A stretch of DNA of 64,000 nt from positions 1 to 64,000 of the forward strand of contig NZ_QRDW01000007.1 of assembly GCF_003385955.1 (NCBI RefSeq), given 5' to 3'. The translations under genes and the position numbers were made by a program. The notes under the pieces are model-generated. The model did no database searches, was not told where the DNA came from, and worked only from the letters and a program-made list of their open reading frames with translations. The DNA is from Aestuariispira insulae (GTDB lineage: Bacteria > Pseudomonadota > Alphaproteobacteria > UBA8366 > Aestuariispiraceae). Shown piece after piece: positions 7,818 through 16,460 of the stretch (positions are counted from its first letter, which is position 1; each line of letters starts with the position of its first letter).

Positions 7818-8374
7818 AATTCGTTATTGAGACGCTTATAGCCTTTCACCAACTCGGTATTGGCCTGAACCACACTTTCCGAGAAAGTCGCCTGCACAGG
7901 CGTTACCTGCTCAATCGATTTCAAATCCGCATTGGAGTGGATCGTGGTTGTGGAGGGAATATGATAATTTTCCGGCACTTCACAGCCTTCGATCACAGAA
8001 TTGTGGCGGATGACCGACCCGTTGCCGACCGTGCAATTGAACAGGACTGAATTAAAACCGACAAAAACATCATCCCCGATCACACAGGGGCCGTGGACGA
8101 TGGAACGATGCGCGATGGAACTGCGCTCGCCAATCTTAACCAATGCCCCGGCCTTGGAATGAATGACAACACCATCTTGAATGTTGGAATTGGCCCCGAT
8201 GATAATCGGATCCATATCGCCATCCTCATTCACCTCATCCGCGCGGATAACTGCATAAGGACCGACAAACACATCGCCCTCGATGAAAACCTTGCCACAG
8301 ATAATGGCGGTTTTGTCCACGTAGGCCGACGGGGAAATCACCGGGATATCACCGTTAGGGTTCTTTCTGATCAT
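7814..8374 (-). CDS. Gamma-carbonic-anhydrase-like left-handed beta-helix protein
   Basis: A 186-residue protein built of hexapeptide repeats such as VFIEGDVFVGPYAVIRAD and VVIHSKAGALVKIGE, which fold into a left-handed parallel beta helix. His residues in VVIHS and AHRSIVHG match the zinc ligands of gamma-class carbonic anhydrases (CamH/CaiE-like branch). The C-terminal helix (about residues 150-186) is typical of the trimer. Either CO2 hydration or a transferase-like role is possible; the family is often annotated without proven activity. It is transcribed alone and converges with the preceding gene. Confidence 0.8.
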   Translation of the reverse strand: MIRKNPNGDIPVISPSAYVDKTAIICGKVFIEGDVFVGPYAVIRADEVNEDGDMDPIIIGANSNIQDGVVIHSKAGALVKIGERSSIAHRSIVHGPCVIGDDVFVGFNSVLFNCTVGNGSVIRHNSVIEGCEVPENYHIPSTTTIHSNADLKSIEQVTPVQATFSESVVQANTELVKGYKRLNNEF

Positions 8375-8439
8375 GCTTCAGTCCTTGCTCAAAATCTGTC
8401 TTTTTGCTTTTTCTTACTGCCTTCCGCGTAACACCCCCC

Positions 8440-8472
8440 CTGTCCGGGTTCAAGGGCAATCACGCCGGACAG
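8440..8472. repeat. 8-bp inverted repeat upstream of the beta-helix gene
   Basis: CTGTCCGG (8440-8447) and CCGGACAG (8465-8472) are exact inverse complements with a 17-base loop, followed on the plus strand by T-rich sequence. It lies in the divergent region between the beta-helix gene and pdxJ. It could be a regulator site or a terminator of an unseen transcript. Confidence 0.35.
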
Positions 8473-8597
8473 CGTGTTTTGCGGCTTTTTAAGGCCATTT
8501 TTCAAAACACATTCCCTACCAAATGGACCTGTCATTTACCTGTCGAAACCGATACGATTAGAGCCAATTTGGAACTCTAAGCAAGATATGGCTGGCC

Positions 8598-9383
8598 ATG
8601 ACTACGAAATTGAGCGTGAATTTGAACAAAGTTGCCCTGCTGCGGAACCAGCGGCATGTCGGCTATCCTGATCCCGTTGCCGCCGGGCGCACTATTCTGG
8701 AGGCAGGTGCTCATGGCCTGACCGTGCATCCGCGCCCTGACGAACGCCACATTCGCCGCCAGGATGTTTATGATCTTGCCACCATGCTGGATAAAGACGG
8801 TCATAAGGCGCGCGGGATCGAATATAATCTGGAAGGCAATCCATTCGACGATTTCCTAACCCTTTGCCGCGAAACCCGCCCGGATCAGGCCACATTGGTG
8901 CCCGATGCCCCGGACGCAGCCACCTCCGACAATGGCTGGGACGTCATGGATGACGCAGTGCGTGAGCGGCTGCGCCCCTTGATTTCAGAACTGAAGTCCT
9001 TTGGCTGCAGGGTCTCCCTCTTCATGAACCCGGACGCCGCCGCCATGGCTCGGGTTGCGGAACTGGGCGCCGACCGGATCGAGCTTTATACCGGTCCCTA
9101 CGCCGATGCTTTTGAAGCCGGGAACGCCGATGGCCAGCTCGCGCTGTACGCTGCTGCTGCCAGTGCCGCTGTCGAGGCCGGGCTCGGCATCAATGCCGGC
9201 CATGATCTGACCACGGACAATCTGCCTTCCTTTAAGGCAGCCGTGCCGGATCTCGCTGAGGTTTCCATCGGCCATGCCTTTATTGCTGATGCGCTTTGGA
9301 TGGGCTTTGGCCGGACTGTGGAGGCCTATCTGGAAGCGTTGGATGTCCGACGCGATGGCTTCCTGTACAGTGCAAACGGCTAA
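8598..9383 (+). CDS. pdxJ: Pyridoxine 5'-phosphate synthase
   Basis: It condenses 1-deoxyxylulose 5-phosphate with 3-amino-2-oxopropyl phosphate to form pyridoxine 5'-phosphate, the last ring-forming step of the DXP-dependent vitamin B6 pathway, in the cytoplasm. The 261-residue TIM-barrel protein has the family landmarks LSVNLNKVALLRNQRH at the N-terminus, LTVHPRPDERHIR near residue 40, the TLVPD strand, and NAGHDL with VSIGHAFIADAL near the C-terminus. ATG at 8598 matches the usual start. Members from gammaproteobacteria are of similar length. The gene stands alone between a divergent beta-helix gene and a convergent histidine kinase. Confidence 0.95.
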   Translation: MTTKLSVNLNKVALLRNQRHVGYPDPVAAGRTILEAGAHGLTVHPRPDERHIRRQDVYDLATMLDKDGHKARGIEYNLEGNPFDDFLTLCRETRPDQATLVPDAPDAATSDNGWDVMDDAVRERLRPLISELKSFGCRVSLFMNPDAAAMARVAELGADRIELYTGPYADAFEAGNADGQLALYAAAASAAVEAGLGINAGHDLTTDNLPSFKAAVPDLAEVSIGHAFIADALWMGFGRTVEAYLEALDVRRDGFLYSANG

Positions 9384-9406
9384 GAGCGCGCTGTCGCTCT
9401 TTTCGC

Positions 9407-11098
9407 CTAACGATCCGGGGCAGGGGCCACGCCACAGGGATGGTTGCCCCGGTCGGGCACGATCTTCGGCAACTCCACGATAAAGACGGCCCCTTCCCCT
9501 TCCCGGCTCTGACAGGTGATATCGCCACAAAGCTTGGCCTGGACGATATTATAGACCACGCTGAGGCCAAGCCCGGTTCCCGCTCCGCCCATGGATTTGC
9601 GGAAGAACGGGTCAAAAACACGGGCCACATTCTCCTCCGCAATGCCGCAGCCATCATCGCAATGTTCAACCCGGACCATACCGTCCTTCTCTTCGATCAA
9701 GAGGCGTATCGTTCCACTTTCGCCTGGCTTATAGGCATGTTCCAGACTGTTGATCATCAGGTTTGAAACCACCTGGGCAAAAGCGCCAGGAAATGAATCC
9801 ATTTCGATCGCCTCATCACAGACCAGTTCGATCTTGATGTTGCTTTCCTTAAATTGCGGCAACAGGCTGTGAAACACATTGCGCGTATATTCCGCAACAT
9901 TGAACTCCCGCCGTTCCTCACTGGTTTGATCCACCGCGATTTTCTTGAAACTAGAAATCAGGTCCGCGGCTCTTTCCAGGTTGCCCCGAATTAATTCAAA
10001 GGCCTCATCCGCTTTTTCGCAAAACGCGGTCAGGTCTGACTTCTTAATTTGCCCGCTTTCCAGACTGCCCTTCAACCCATCCAGCCGGTCGGTCATGTGG
10101 GTGACAACCGTCAGCCCCACGCCGACCGGGGTATTTATTTCATGCGCTATCCCGGCGACCAGATGCCCCAGGGCCGCGATCTTTTCGGCCTGGATCAATG
10201 TCTCCTGCGTTTCCCGCAGTTCGGTCAGGGCTTTTTCCGCATCCTCCTTCGCCGCCAGCGCCTCTTCCTGGGCACGCACGGTTTCAGTGACATCGGCATA
10301 AGTGGTGACAAAACCGCCGGTGATGACCGGCATGGGATTGCCTTCGATTTCTATCACGGTGCCGTCATTCAGCACCCGCCGGAAACTGTGCGGCTGTGGG
10401 TCTCGGGCTTTTTCCAGGCGCTCTTCGACCAATTCATTGATGTCGCCGTCACCATATTCCCCGCGCTCGGCATTGAAGGTGAAAAAGCGGGATAGCTCCG
10501 TTCCCACTTCAGAAAAACCGTCCGGCAGGTTCAACAGCTTCATGAACCGGTCATTACACAAAGCCAGCCTAAGGTCCTTGTCAAAAACCGAAATTCCCTG
10601 GGATATATGCTCGACAGTCGCTTCGAGCAGCGCCGATTGATAGGCAAGTTCCCGGGTGCGCTCTTTCACCTTTTCTTCAAGGCTGGCATTTGCCTCCCGC
10701 AGCTTTTCGGCAAACTGCCGACGCTCCGTGACATCCTTATAGATACTGATGAAGCCGCCATCCTCCAGCGGCGCTCCTTTGATTTCAAGAACGGTCCCAT
10801 CGGGGCGCCTGCGCTCAAAACAATGGGCCTGACGCAGTTTCAGAAGGGCGACCCGCTCGGAAACCATGGCATCCACATCCCCCGGACCATAGTCACCGCG
10901 TTCCGCATTAAACCGGAAGACATCCTCCAGAGGAGTACCCGGCCGCATCAGGGAAACCGGCAAATCCAGCAGGGTAATCGCGCTGAGATTGGTATAAACC
11001 AGACGAAACTCGGAATCATGCATGGTGATCCCGTCATCCAGCTTATCCAAAGCGGAAAACAGCCGCCCTTGGTCACGATTTCCCTGCTGGCCCGCCAT
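9407..11098 (-). CDS. Cytoplasmic PAS-domain sensor histidine kinase
   Basis: A 563-residue kinase without membrane segments. Two PAS_7 domains are recognisable by paired motifs: DGITMHD with FNAERGDYG near residues 22-70, and QGISVFD with FNAERGEYG near residues 167-215. A coiled coil (residues 255-310) leads to the H-box GHLVAGIAHEINTP with the phosphorylated His near 319. The ATPase domain has NSLEHA (N-box), DDGCGI (G1) and GTGLGLS (G2). It lacks a receiver domain. It begins 7 bases after the chemoreceptor stop, on the same strand, so the two are translated from one message and probably sense or signal together. No response regulator is adjacent. Confidence 0.9.
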   Translation of the reverse strand: MAGQQGNRDQGRLFSALDKLDDGITMHDSEFRLVYTNLSAITLLDLPVSLMRPGTPLEDVFRFNAERGDYGPGDVDAMVSERVALLKLRQAHCFERRRPDGTVLEIKGAPLEDGGFISIYKDVTERRQFAEKLREANASLEEKVKERTRELAYQSALLEATVEHISQGISVFDKDLRLALCNDRFMKLLNLPDGFSEVGTELSRFFTFNAERGEYGDGDINELVEERLEKARDPQPHSFRRVLNDGTVIEIEGNPMPVITGGFVTTYADVTETVRAQEEALAAKEDAEKALTELRETQETLIQAEKIAALGHLVAGIAHEINTPVGVGLTVVTHMTDRLDGLKGSLESGQIKKSDLTAFCEKADEAFELIRGNLERAADLISSFKKIAVDQTSEERREFNVAEYTRNVFHSLLPQFKESNIKIELVCDEAIEMDSFPGAFAQVVSNLMINSLEHAYKPGESGTIRLLIEEKDGMVRVEHCDDGCGIAEENVARVFDPFFRKSMGGAGTGLGLSVVYNIVQAKLCGDITCQSREGEGAVFIVELPKIVPDRGNHPCGVAPAPDR

Positions 11099-11104
11099 GC
11101 CCTG

Positions 11105-12790
11105 TTAAACCGCCCGGACTTTGGACAAAAAGGTGTCCACCGCCTCACGCAAGACCGTTGCCTGTTCCTCCAACTCCCCGGCGGAGGTCAGCACGTTTTT
11201 CGAAACCTGACCGGTTTCATCCACGGCCTTTGACACACCGGAAATATTGGTGGAAACCTCTTTGGTCCCCTTGGCCGCCTGATCGACATTGCGGGCGATC
11301 TCTGTCGTAGCCGCGCCCTGCTGTTCGACCGCGGCGGCAATTGTCGTCGCTGCCTGATCCAACTGCTGGATGGTTTTGGCAATACTCTCAATGGCGGTCA
11401 CCGCCTGATTGGTCGACTGCTGAATATCCCCGATCTGGCTGGAGATTTCATCAGTTGCCTTGGCTGTTTGATTGGCCAATGACTTCACTTCATTGGCCAC
11501 CACCGCAAATCCTTTGCCGGCATCACCGGCCCTGGCCGCCTCGATGGTTGCGTTCAAAGCCAGCAGGTTGGTTTGTTCCGCAATGTCCGTGATCAGGGAA
11601 ACAACTTCACCGATTTTATTGGCCGACTGGGCAAGATTCTCAATTTTTTTGTGCGTTTCATCCGATGCCGCCACCGCCTGACGGGCGATTTCAGCGGATT
11701 GCCCCACCTGGCGGCTGATTTCACTGATCGACGAAGATAGCTGGTCCGCCGCCGAGGCAACGGTTTCCACATTCATTGAGGTTTCTTCCGATGCCGTGGC
11801 CACGACCGAGGATTGCTGTCCCGCCTGATCGGCTGTTTCGGTCATTCGGCTGGCAGATTGGCGCATCTCGCCAGTTGCGCTGCTGACAAAACGGACAACC
11901 CCGCCAACGCTTTCCTCAAAATGGTCGGCCATCTGCAGCATGGCGGCCTTTTTCTCAGACTCCGAGCGTTTCTCCTGCTCGACCTGATGTTGGCGCATCT
12001 GTTCCATTTCAATGCTTTTTTCCAGAAACACATCCATGGAACGCGATAGATCACCGATCTCGCTGCGTTCGTCGGAAAAGCGGATATTGATATTGTGATC
12101 GCCTTCAGAGAGCCGGATCATGTTCCGGGCAATCGAATTGATCGGCCGGGAAATAGAGCGTCCAATGACAAGAGAAAGAGCAATCATCACCGCAACAATC
12201 ACTAGCGCGACGATGGCCAGCAACAGCACGTTTTTCATGAAAATCGCATTCACATCATCAATATATATGCCCGACCCCATGATCCATTTCCAGGGGCCGT
12301 AACCTTTCACGTAAGACACTTTTGGAACCGGTTCTTCAAAGCCGGGTTTTGGCCAATGGTAGTTTACAAAACCGCCTCCGGACTGCTTAACCACCTTCAC
12401 GAATTCGCGGAAGATATAAACACCATTCACATCCTTCAGATCACTGAGGTCTTTGCCGTTCAGTTTCGGACTGATGGGATGCATCAGCACAACGGAATCA
12501 TAGTTATTGATCCAAAAATATTCCTGGCCGCCGTCATAGCGGACATTGTGGATCGCTTCCATGGCGGCTTTTTGTGCCTCTTCAACGCTCATATTGCCGG
12601 CACTGGCTTCTTTCCCAAAGTAATCAACAATGCTGTGAATGGATTCAACGATATGCTGGGTTTTAATCTGACGGCTTTCCACCAGCATTCGATGCTGTTC
12701 CACCAACACATACCCGCTCAAGACCGCAACACCGATCACACCGACCAGCGTCACCAACAAAATACGCCACCGCAACTTGAGTTTCTTCAT
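11105..12790 (-). CDS. Methyl-accepting chemotaxis protein with periplasmic sCache domain
   Basis: A 561-residue inner-membrane chemoreceptor. An N-terminal membrane segment (about residues 9-28) is followed by a periplasmic single-Cache (sCache_2) domain, marked by [12 protein letters not shown] and a [15 protein letters not shown] end. Then come a second membrane helix near residue 190, a HAMP domain and the long signalling coiled coil. The conserved hairpin tip [13 protein letters not shown] and methylation helices rich in Ala, Glu and Gln are present. sCache_2 domains of this type often bind small carboxylates. It is the first gene of a two-gene unit with the PAS histidine kinase. Confidence 0.94.
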   Translation of the reverse strand: MKKLKLRWRILLVTLVGVIGVAVLSGYVLVEQHRMLVESRQIKTQHIVESIHSIVDYFGKEASAGNMSVEEAQKAAMEAIHNVRYDGGQEYFWINNYDSVVLMHPISPKLNGKDLSDLKDVNGVYIFREFVKVVKQSGGGFVNYHWPKPGFEEPVPKVSYVKGYGPWKWIMGSGIYIDDVNAIFMKNVLLLAIVALVIVAVMIALSLVIGRSISRPINSIARNMIRLSEGDHNINIRFSDERSEIGDLSRSMDVFLEKSIEMEQMRQHQVEQEKRSESEKKAAMLQMADHFEESVGGVVRFVSSATGEMRQSASRMTETADQAGQQSSVVATASEETSMNVETVASAADQLSSSISEISRQVGQSAEIARQAVAASDETHKKIENLAQSANKIGEVVSLITDIAEQTNLLALNATIEAARAGDAGKGFAVVANEVKSLANQTAKATDEISSQIGDIQQSTNQAVTAIESIAKTIQQLDQAATTIAAAVEQQGAATTEIARNVDQAAKGTKEVSTNISGVSKAVDETGQVSKNVLTSAGELEEQATVLREAVDTFLSKVRAV

Positions 12791-12914
12791 CTTTCCCTCC
12801 CTGATCGAGGCTCATTGCCATTTTCTGGCAACTCTATGAATAAATAGTTTATTACTATTTCTAGTTTCTTTCTTTGATCTATCTCTATCTGGATATCTTC
12901 TATAAAGGCGGGCG

Positions 12915-13388
12915 CTACCGGTCTTTCCGAGTAAAGAAAGAACAGCCCAGCAGGCGGCTGACGGTCTCTCCGCCTTCCGAAAGCGGCAACAGCAGCCGGT
13001 CATAGGAAATGAAATCCTTATTCATCCATTCCGCGTCCAACTGGGCATAAAAAGGCTGATGGCTATCAACCACATGATCATATTGCCGGCGCAGTATTTT
13101 GGCGCTTTCTCCATGATACATCTCATAAAACCGGCTGCCGGTGAAATCCCGGCCAAGAACCGATACGAGAGCTGTTCCCAACAGGGTTGGTTCATAATCC
13201 CGCTCTGGTTCTTCATATACTTTGAAAATAAACAGGTTCGGCAGTAAAGCCGTGAGATCCACCGGATCAATAGCCTGGCGTGGCGGCGCAATCCGCCCCG
13301 CACATTTCGCGTGCCAATAATCAAAGAGATCCTGATGTCTCGGATCCGGCAGCCCCGCCCCCGGTTCCAGTCCCATAATATCCTGCAT
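12915..13388 (-). CDS. PAS_5-domain protein
   Basis: A 157-residue soluble protein consisting of a single PAS-like domain of the PAS_5 type common in alphaproteobacteria. Typical features are the WHAKCAGRIAPPRQAIDP opening, LLPNLFIFKV, LLGTALVSVLGRDFTGSRF and a closing LLLPLSEGG strand. No output domain is attached, so it may be a stand-alone sensor or partner. It lies 124 bp upstream of the chemoreceptor gene on the same strand and could belong to the same signalling unit. A second ATG four codons in has a better AGGA ribosome site. Confidence 0.75.
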   Translation of the reverse strand: MQDIMGLEPGAGLPDPRHQDLFDYWHAKCAGRIAPPRQAIDPVDLTALLPNLFIFKVYEEPERDYEPTLLGTALVSVLGRDFTGSRFYEMYHGESAKILRRQYDHVVDSHQPFYAQLDAEWMNKDFISYDRLLLPLSEGGETVSRLLGCSFFTRKDR

Positions 13389-13527
13389 ATATTCTATTTA
13401 TTCAGCCGTCATCCCCGCTTGCAAGACAAATTGAGATGAATCAAGGCCGGGATCTTTGCTTATGACATAATGCAAGCAGGGTGAGGGGCTATCCTCTCCA
13501 GACACCATTAACGGAAAGGTGAGAGAG

Positions 13528-14355
13528 ATGCGTATCAAGTCAATTCTAGTGCATTTGGAAGCAAGCGAGCGGGGCAGACTTTGCCTTGAAACCGCCATCA
13601 ACCTGGCAGGCCGGTTTGATGCCCACCTGACAGGCCTTGCTGTCAAGTCCCCTTTCTATATCCCAAGCTTCGCCGCCGCCCAGGTCCCGCCCGACATCTA
13701 TACCGCGATGAATGAGGAGCAGGACCTCCGGATTGCCAAAGCCAAGGAGGTCTTTGATGACGTGGTACGCGCCAACAACCGCCAGGACCGCAGCCAATGG
13801 GTACAGGCCGAGGGGGATATCGCCACGGCCATTACCGATCACAGCCGCTTCAGTGACCTGGTCATCCTTGGGCAGGAAGATGAAGACAAGGATATGGAAA
13901 CCTATCAAAGCGTGCCGGACAATGTCATTTTGTCCGCTGGGCGCCCCGTTCTGGTCGTGCCCTATATTGGGACACAGGCACAAATCGGCCAATCGGTGAT
14001 GATTGCCTGGGACGGCAGCCGGGAAGCCGCACGTGCCGTGTATGATGCAAGGCCGATCCTGGAACAGGCATCCTCCATCACCATATTGAGCGCCAATCCG
14101 AAACGGGGCGAGGATGCACCGGGGGCGGACCTGGCCCGTTATCTCTCGGAACATGACATCGGATCAACGATCCAGAAAACCGTCTCTGACGGTGTTTCCG
14201 TCGGAGACCTGCTGCTTAACGAAATATCGGAAGGCGGCTATGACCTGGCCATCATGGGCGGGTATGGCCATTTACGTCTGCGGGAAATGATCCTGGGTGG
14301 CGTGACCCGGCATATGCTGGAACATATGACCATTCCGGTAATCTTCTCTCACTAA
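13528..14355 (+). CDS. Universal stress protein, tandem UspA domains
   Basis: A 275-residue protein with two UspA-like folds. The first (residues 1-145) starts MRIKSILVHLEA and the second has VMIAWDGSREAARAV near residue 160, closing with the family signature MGGYGHLRLREMILGGVTR. The Gly-x2-Gly-x9-Gly-Ser/Thr ATP-binding pattern is partly kept in the second domain. It is cytoplasmic, and such proteins are induced by starvation or stress. The ATG at 13528 follows GGAAAGGTGAG; an in-frame GTG at 13519 is possible. It is monocistronic, with a terminator directly after it. Confidence 0.9.
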   Translation: MRIKSILVHLEASERGRLCLETAINLAGRFDAHLTGLAVKSPFYIPSFAAAQVPPDIYTAMNEEQDLRIAKAKEVFDDVVRANNRQDRSQWVQAEGDIATAITDHSRFSDLVILGQEDEDKDMETYQSVPDNVILSAGRPVLVVPYIGTQAQIGQSVMIAWDGSREAARAVYDARPILEQASSITILSANPKRGEDAPGADLARYLSEHDIGSTIQKTVSDGVSVGDLLLNEISEGGYDLAIMGGYGHLRLREMILGGVTRHMLEHMTIPVIFSH

Positions 14356-14378
14356 CTTAAAACGAATTCAAAATTGCG

Positions 14379-14406
14379 GGGCCGCTCGAATATCGGGCGG
14401 CCCTTT
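14379..14406. terminator. Intrinsic terminator between the usp and msrA genes
   Basis: A 7-bp GC stem, GGGCCGC (14379-14385) and GCGGCCC (14397-14403), is followed on the plus strand by TTT and then GCATTTTTGTTTCT. It lies 24 bp after the universal stress protein stop and before the convergent msrA stop, so it fits as the plus-strand terminator and may serve both genes. Confidence 0.7.
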
Positions 14407-14431
14407 GCATTTTTGTTTCTTTGACCTCGGC

Positions 14432-14908
14432 TCAGATCGAACAGGTCGCCAGGCCGCGCTTTTCCAGATATTGCTGATGATAATCTTCAGCGACCCAAAA
14501 ATCGCCCGCTGGTGCAATTTCCGTCACAATAGGTCGGCTGTGACGGCCTGAGGCTTGCTCTTCCGCCATGGAGGCCTTGGCCGTTTGTTCTTGCGCTTCA
14601 TCATAAAAGTAAATCGCCGAACGATATTGGCTGCCTGTATCCGGCCCCTGCCGATTCAATTGCGTCGGGTCATGCTTTTGCCAAAAAACCGACAGTAGAT
14701 CCTGATAAGACACCCTTTCCGGGTCGAAGGTCACCAGCACAACCTCCGCATGACCGGTACTGTCACTGCAGACCTCTTTGTAGCTCGGATCGGTTTTTGA
14801 TCCCCCGCTATATCCGACCGCCGTTTCCATGACACCGGGCACCGACCGGAAGGCCGCTTCCACGCCCCAGAAACAACCTGCGCCAAACATCGCTTTTTCC
14901 ACCGGCAT
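14432..14908 (-). CDS. msrA: Peptide-methionine (S)-S-oxide reductase
   Basis: It repairs oxidised methionine by reducing the S-sulfoxide, using thioredoxin. The 158-residue cytoplasmic form has the catalytic motif GAGCFWG with Cys12, the GYSGG segment, HAEVV and GSQYRSAIY typical of MsrA, and a resolving Cys near the end (TCSI). The start at 14908 (MPVEKAMF) gives a normal-length enzyme; an in-frame ATG at 14971 would add an unmatched Arg- and Ala-rich leader. A GGGAG block lies close to this ATG. It stands alone, convergent with the usp gene, and its promoter would lie in or near the stretch before the sigma-54 element at 15068-15250. Confidence 0.93.
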   Translation of the reverse strand: MPVEKAMFGAGCFWGVEAAFRSVPGVMETAVGYSGGSKTDPSYKEVCSDSTGHAEVVLVTFDPERVSYQDLLSVFWQKHDPTQLNRQGPDTGSQYRSAIYFYDEAQEQTAKASMAEEQASGRHSRPIVTEIAPAGDFWVAEDYHQQYLEKRGLATCSI

Positions 14909-15067
14909 TCTCCCTATCGCAAAAAATCTATTGATGGCAGCCTTCGAAAACCGGCTCCATGCCCCTGCCATTGCAAGGCCCTCCCAATATGGTCAATCCC
15001 GGGGCTCACTTCCAGTAAGCTCCTGTCACAATTTCTTGTGGCACCCACACATGTAGGGAGCGCCATT

Positions 15068-15152
15068 TTCGCATATTGCAAATAACTATTCGCATATTGC
15101 GAATTTATTCATTTGCATTTTGCGATTTTTCTGGATATTTGCAATTTGCGAA
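15068..15152. promoter_or_regulatory. Four tandem 15-bp inverted-repeat operators, probable enhancer sites
   Basis: Four near-palindromes of the form TTYGCA-N3-TGCRAA occur in a row: 15068-15082 (TTCGCATATTGCAAA), 15089-15103 (TTCGCATATTGCGAA), 15112-15126 (TTTGCATTTTGCGAT, last base off) and 15138-15152 (TTTGCAATTTGCGAA). Their starts are 21, 23 and 26 bp apart, about two helical turns, so a protein could bind them along one face. They lie 107-191 bp upstream of the predicted start driven by the sigma-54 promoter at 15232-15249, the usual distance for enhancer-binding proteins. The core resembles the Vibrio LuxO site TTGCA-N3-TGCAA as I remember it. Confidence 0.75.
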
Positions 15153-15231
15153 TAAGGGAGTTTTTTTAGATTTCGTTTTTTATATTGTTTATTTTCAACA
15201 GCTTAATTTTTTTTCAAACCCTCAGAGAAAA

Positions 15232-15249
15232 CTGGCACACCCTTTGCTA
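15232..15249 (+). promoter_or_regulatory. Sigma-54 promoter (-24/-12)
   Basis: The sequence CTGGCACACCCTTTGCTA fits the sigma-54 consensus YTGGCACGRNNNTTGCW: the GG (15234-15235) and GC (15246-15247) are exactly 10 bases apart, TGGCAC is complete and TTGCT is complete. Only the two bases after TGGCAC differ. Transcription would start near 15259, just before the first hairpin of the predicted RNA. Confidence 0.75.
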
Positions 15250-15258
15250 CTATCTTGT

Positions 15259-15375
15259 TACATCGGGCACTTGCAGCCAATCCACTTTCTTGCCCGATGT
15301 GCAAAGGCAAAGCCTTTGATAAGGACTGTGGCCCTAACCGCCCCTTCCCCCCAGGTTAGGGCCACACGTCTTTCT
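15259..15375 (+). ncRNA. Predicted sigma-54-dependent small RNA with three hairpins
   Basis: From the predicted start near 15259 the transcript folds into three perfect hairpins in a row. Hairpin 1 has a 10-bp stem, 15260-15269 with 15291-15300, and a 21-base loop. Hairpin 2 has 7 bp, 15302-15308 with 15312-15318, and an AAA loop. Hairpin 3 has 12 bp, 15328-15339 with 15354-15365, and a C-rich loop, GCCCCTTCCCCCCA. Hairpin 3 is followed by ACGTCTTTCT, a weak terminator tail. No credible protein is encoded; the 110-codon frame overlapping it starts inside the operator repeats. The C-rich loop could pair with Shine-Dalgarno regions, as in several alphaproteobacterial small RNAs. The layout (enhancer sites, sigma-54 promoter, roughly 115-nt hairpin RNA) recalls the Qrr RNAs of Vibrio, but I see no sequence similarity that proves kinship. 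Confidence 0.6.
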
Positions 15376-15467
15376 AAACCATTAAAATCCTCAAATTCAC
15401 TCATATGAGCCGGCCCGCATTCGAGCCGGTTGAAGCTCTGCGCTTTCGCACATTCCGGAGGCGTCCC

Positions 15468-16388
15468 TCAAATCCCCAAGACATCATACTCCATCCGGGC
15501 CTCAATGGCCTGATCGGCCAACCAGGCCCGAAAAGCTTTGATTTTCGGACGATCTTCCTGATGTTTGGGGCAGACGATGTAATAGGCGGACGCACTCTCG
15601 TAATCCACATCAAATAACTTCACCAACCGCCCCAACTTTAAATCCTCGCCTACATGGGCGCTGCGCACCAGCGCCACCCCCTGGTCACTGTAGGCCGCCT
15701 GAAGCGCCATGTTGGTATCCGGAAAGCGTGGGCCGTCGCCAAGCAACGGGTTCATCAGCCCCGCACGCCGGAACCATTCCTGCCAGGTCGATGTGCGCTC
15801 TTCATTATTGCGCAAAAGCAAGGGCATCTGCAGAAGATCCGACGGTGTTTCAGGCATGCCATATTGTTCAATCAGGCCCGGGCTGCAGGCGGGAAAGACC
15901 TTCTCCGTCAGCATCAGCTCACAAAACAGCCCCGGATAATTGCCTCCGCCCAGCCGGATCGCCATATCGGCTTCGCCATCAGCAAAGTCGATGCAATTAT
16001 CATTGGTGGAAATCCAGACATCAATGTCCGGATGCCGGGCCTGAAAATCCGGCAGGCGCGGCACCAGCCATTTCACTGCAAAGGATTGCAAAAGGCTCAC
16101 TTTCAAAGCCCCTCGCACCTCTTCCTCCGCCAGTTGGGTCAGGGAAACTTCCATCCGTTCCAGGAAATCCCGAATCACAGGAACCAATACCTTTGCCTGC
16201 TCGGAGAGCACCAGCCCTCGCTTTTGCCGGATGAACAGCTTGAAACCCCAAAATTCCTCCATATGGCGGATCTGGTGACTGATCGCGCTTTGGGTGACAT
16301 TTAGCTCTTCCGAAGCACGGGTAAAGCTCAGATGGCGGGCGGCTGCTTCAAGCGCACGCAAGGCAGCAATAGGCGGCAGGGGACGCAT
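15468..16388 (-). CDS. LysR-family transcriptional regulator, GcvA-like
   Basis: A 306-residue LysR protein. The N-terminal winged helix (residues 5-65) has the GcvA-branch pattern LPPIAALRALEAAARHLSF, with VTQSAISHQIRHMEE as recognition helix. The rest is the two-lobed effector domain, including ADMAIRLGGGNYPG. The effector is unknown. It reads away from tadA in the same direction, and the small-RNA element lies beyond its 3' end, so there is no divergent target gene to suggest a regulon. A GC hairpin (CCGGC arms around 15409-15428) follows its stop and may end its transcript. Confidence 0.92.
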   Translation of the reverse strand: MRPLPPIAALRALEAAARHLSFTRASEELNVTQSAISHQIRHMEEFWGFKLFIRQKRGLVLSEQAKVLVPVIRDFLERMEVSLTQLAEEEVRGALKVSLLQSFAVKWLVPRLPDFQARHPDIDVWISTNDNCIDFADGEADMAIRLGGGNYPGLFCELMLTEKVFPACSPGLIEQYGMPETPSDLLQMPLLLRNNEERTSTWQEWFRRAGLMNPLLGDGPRFPDTNMALQAAYSDQGVALVRSAHVGEDLKLGRLVKLFDVDYESASAYYIVCPKHQEDRPKIKAFRAWLADQAIEARMEYDVLGI

Positions 16389-16460
16389 GGCTCAGCACCT
16401 CAAATCGTCAGAATCATCCATGAATATATATTCATGTTTCCGCCGGGATAAAAGCGCCCC

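Noticed and set aside
15068-15152. CRISPR-like or tandem repeat array
   Set aside because: The units are 15 bp with 6-11 bp gaps and are themselves palindromic, which fits operators; there are no spacers of CRISPR length and no cas genes.
15076-15408. A 110-codon frame over the operator array and the small-RNA region
   Set aside because: It begins inside the inverted repeats, has no ribosome site and would translate three perfect hairpins; the RNA explanation accounts for the sequence better.
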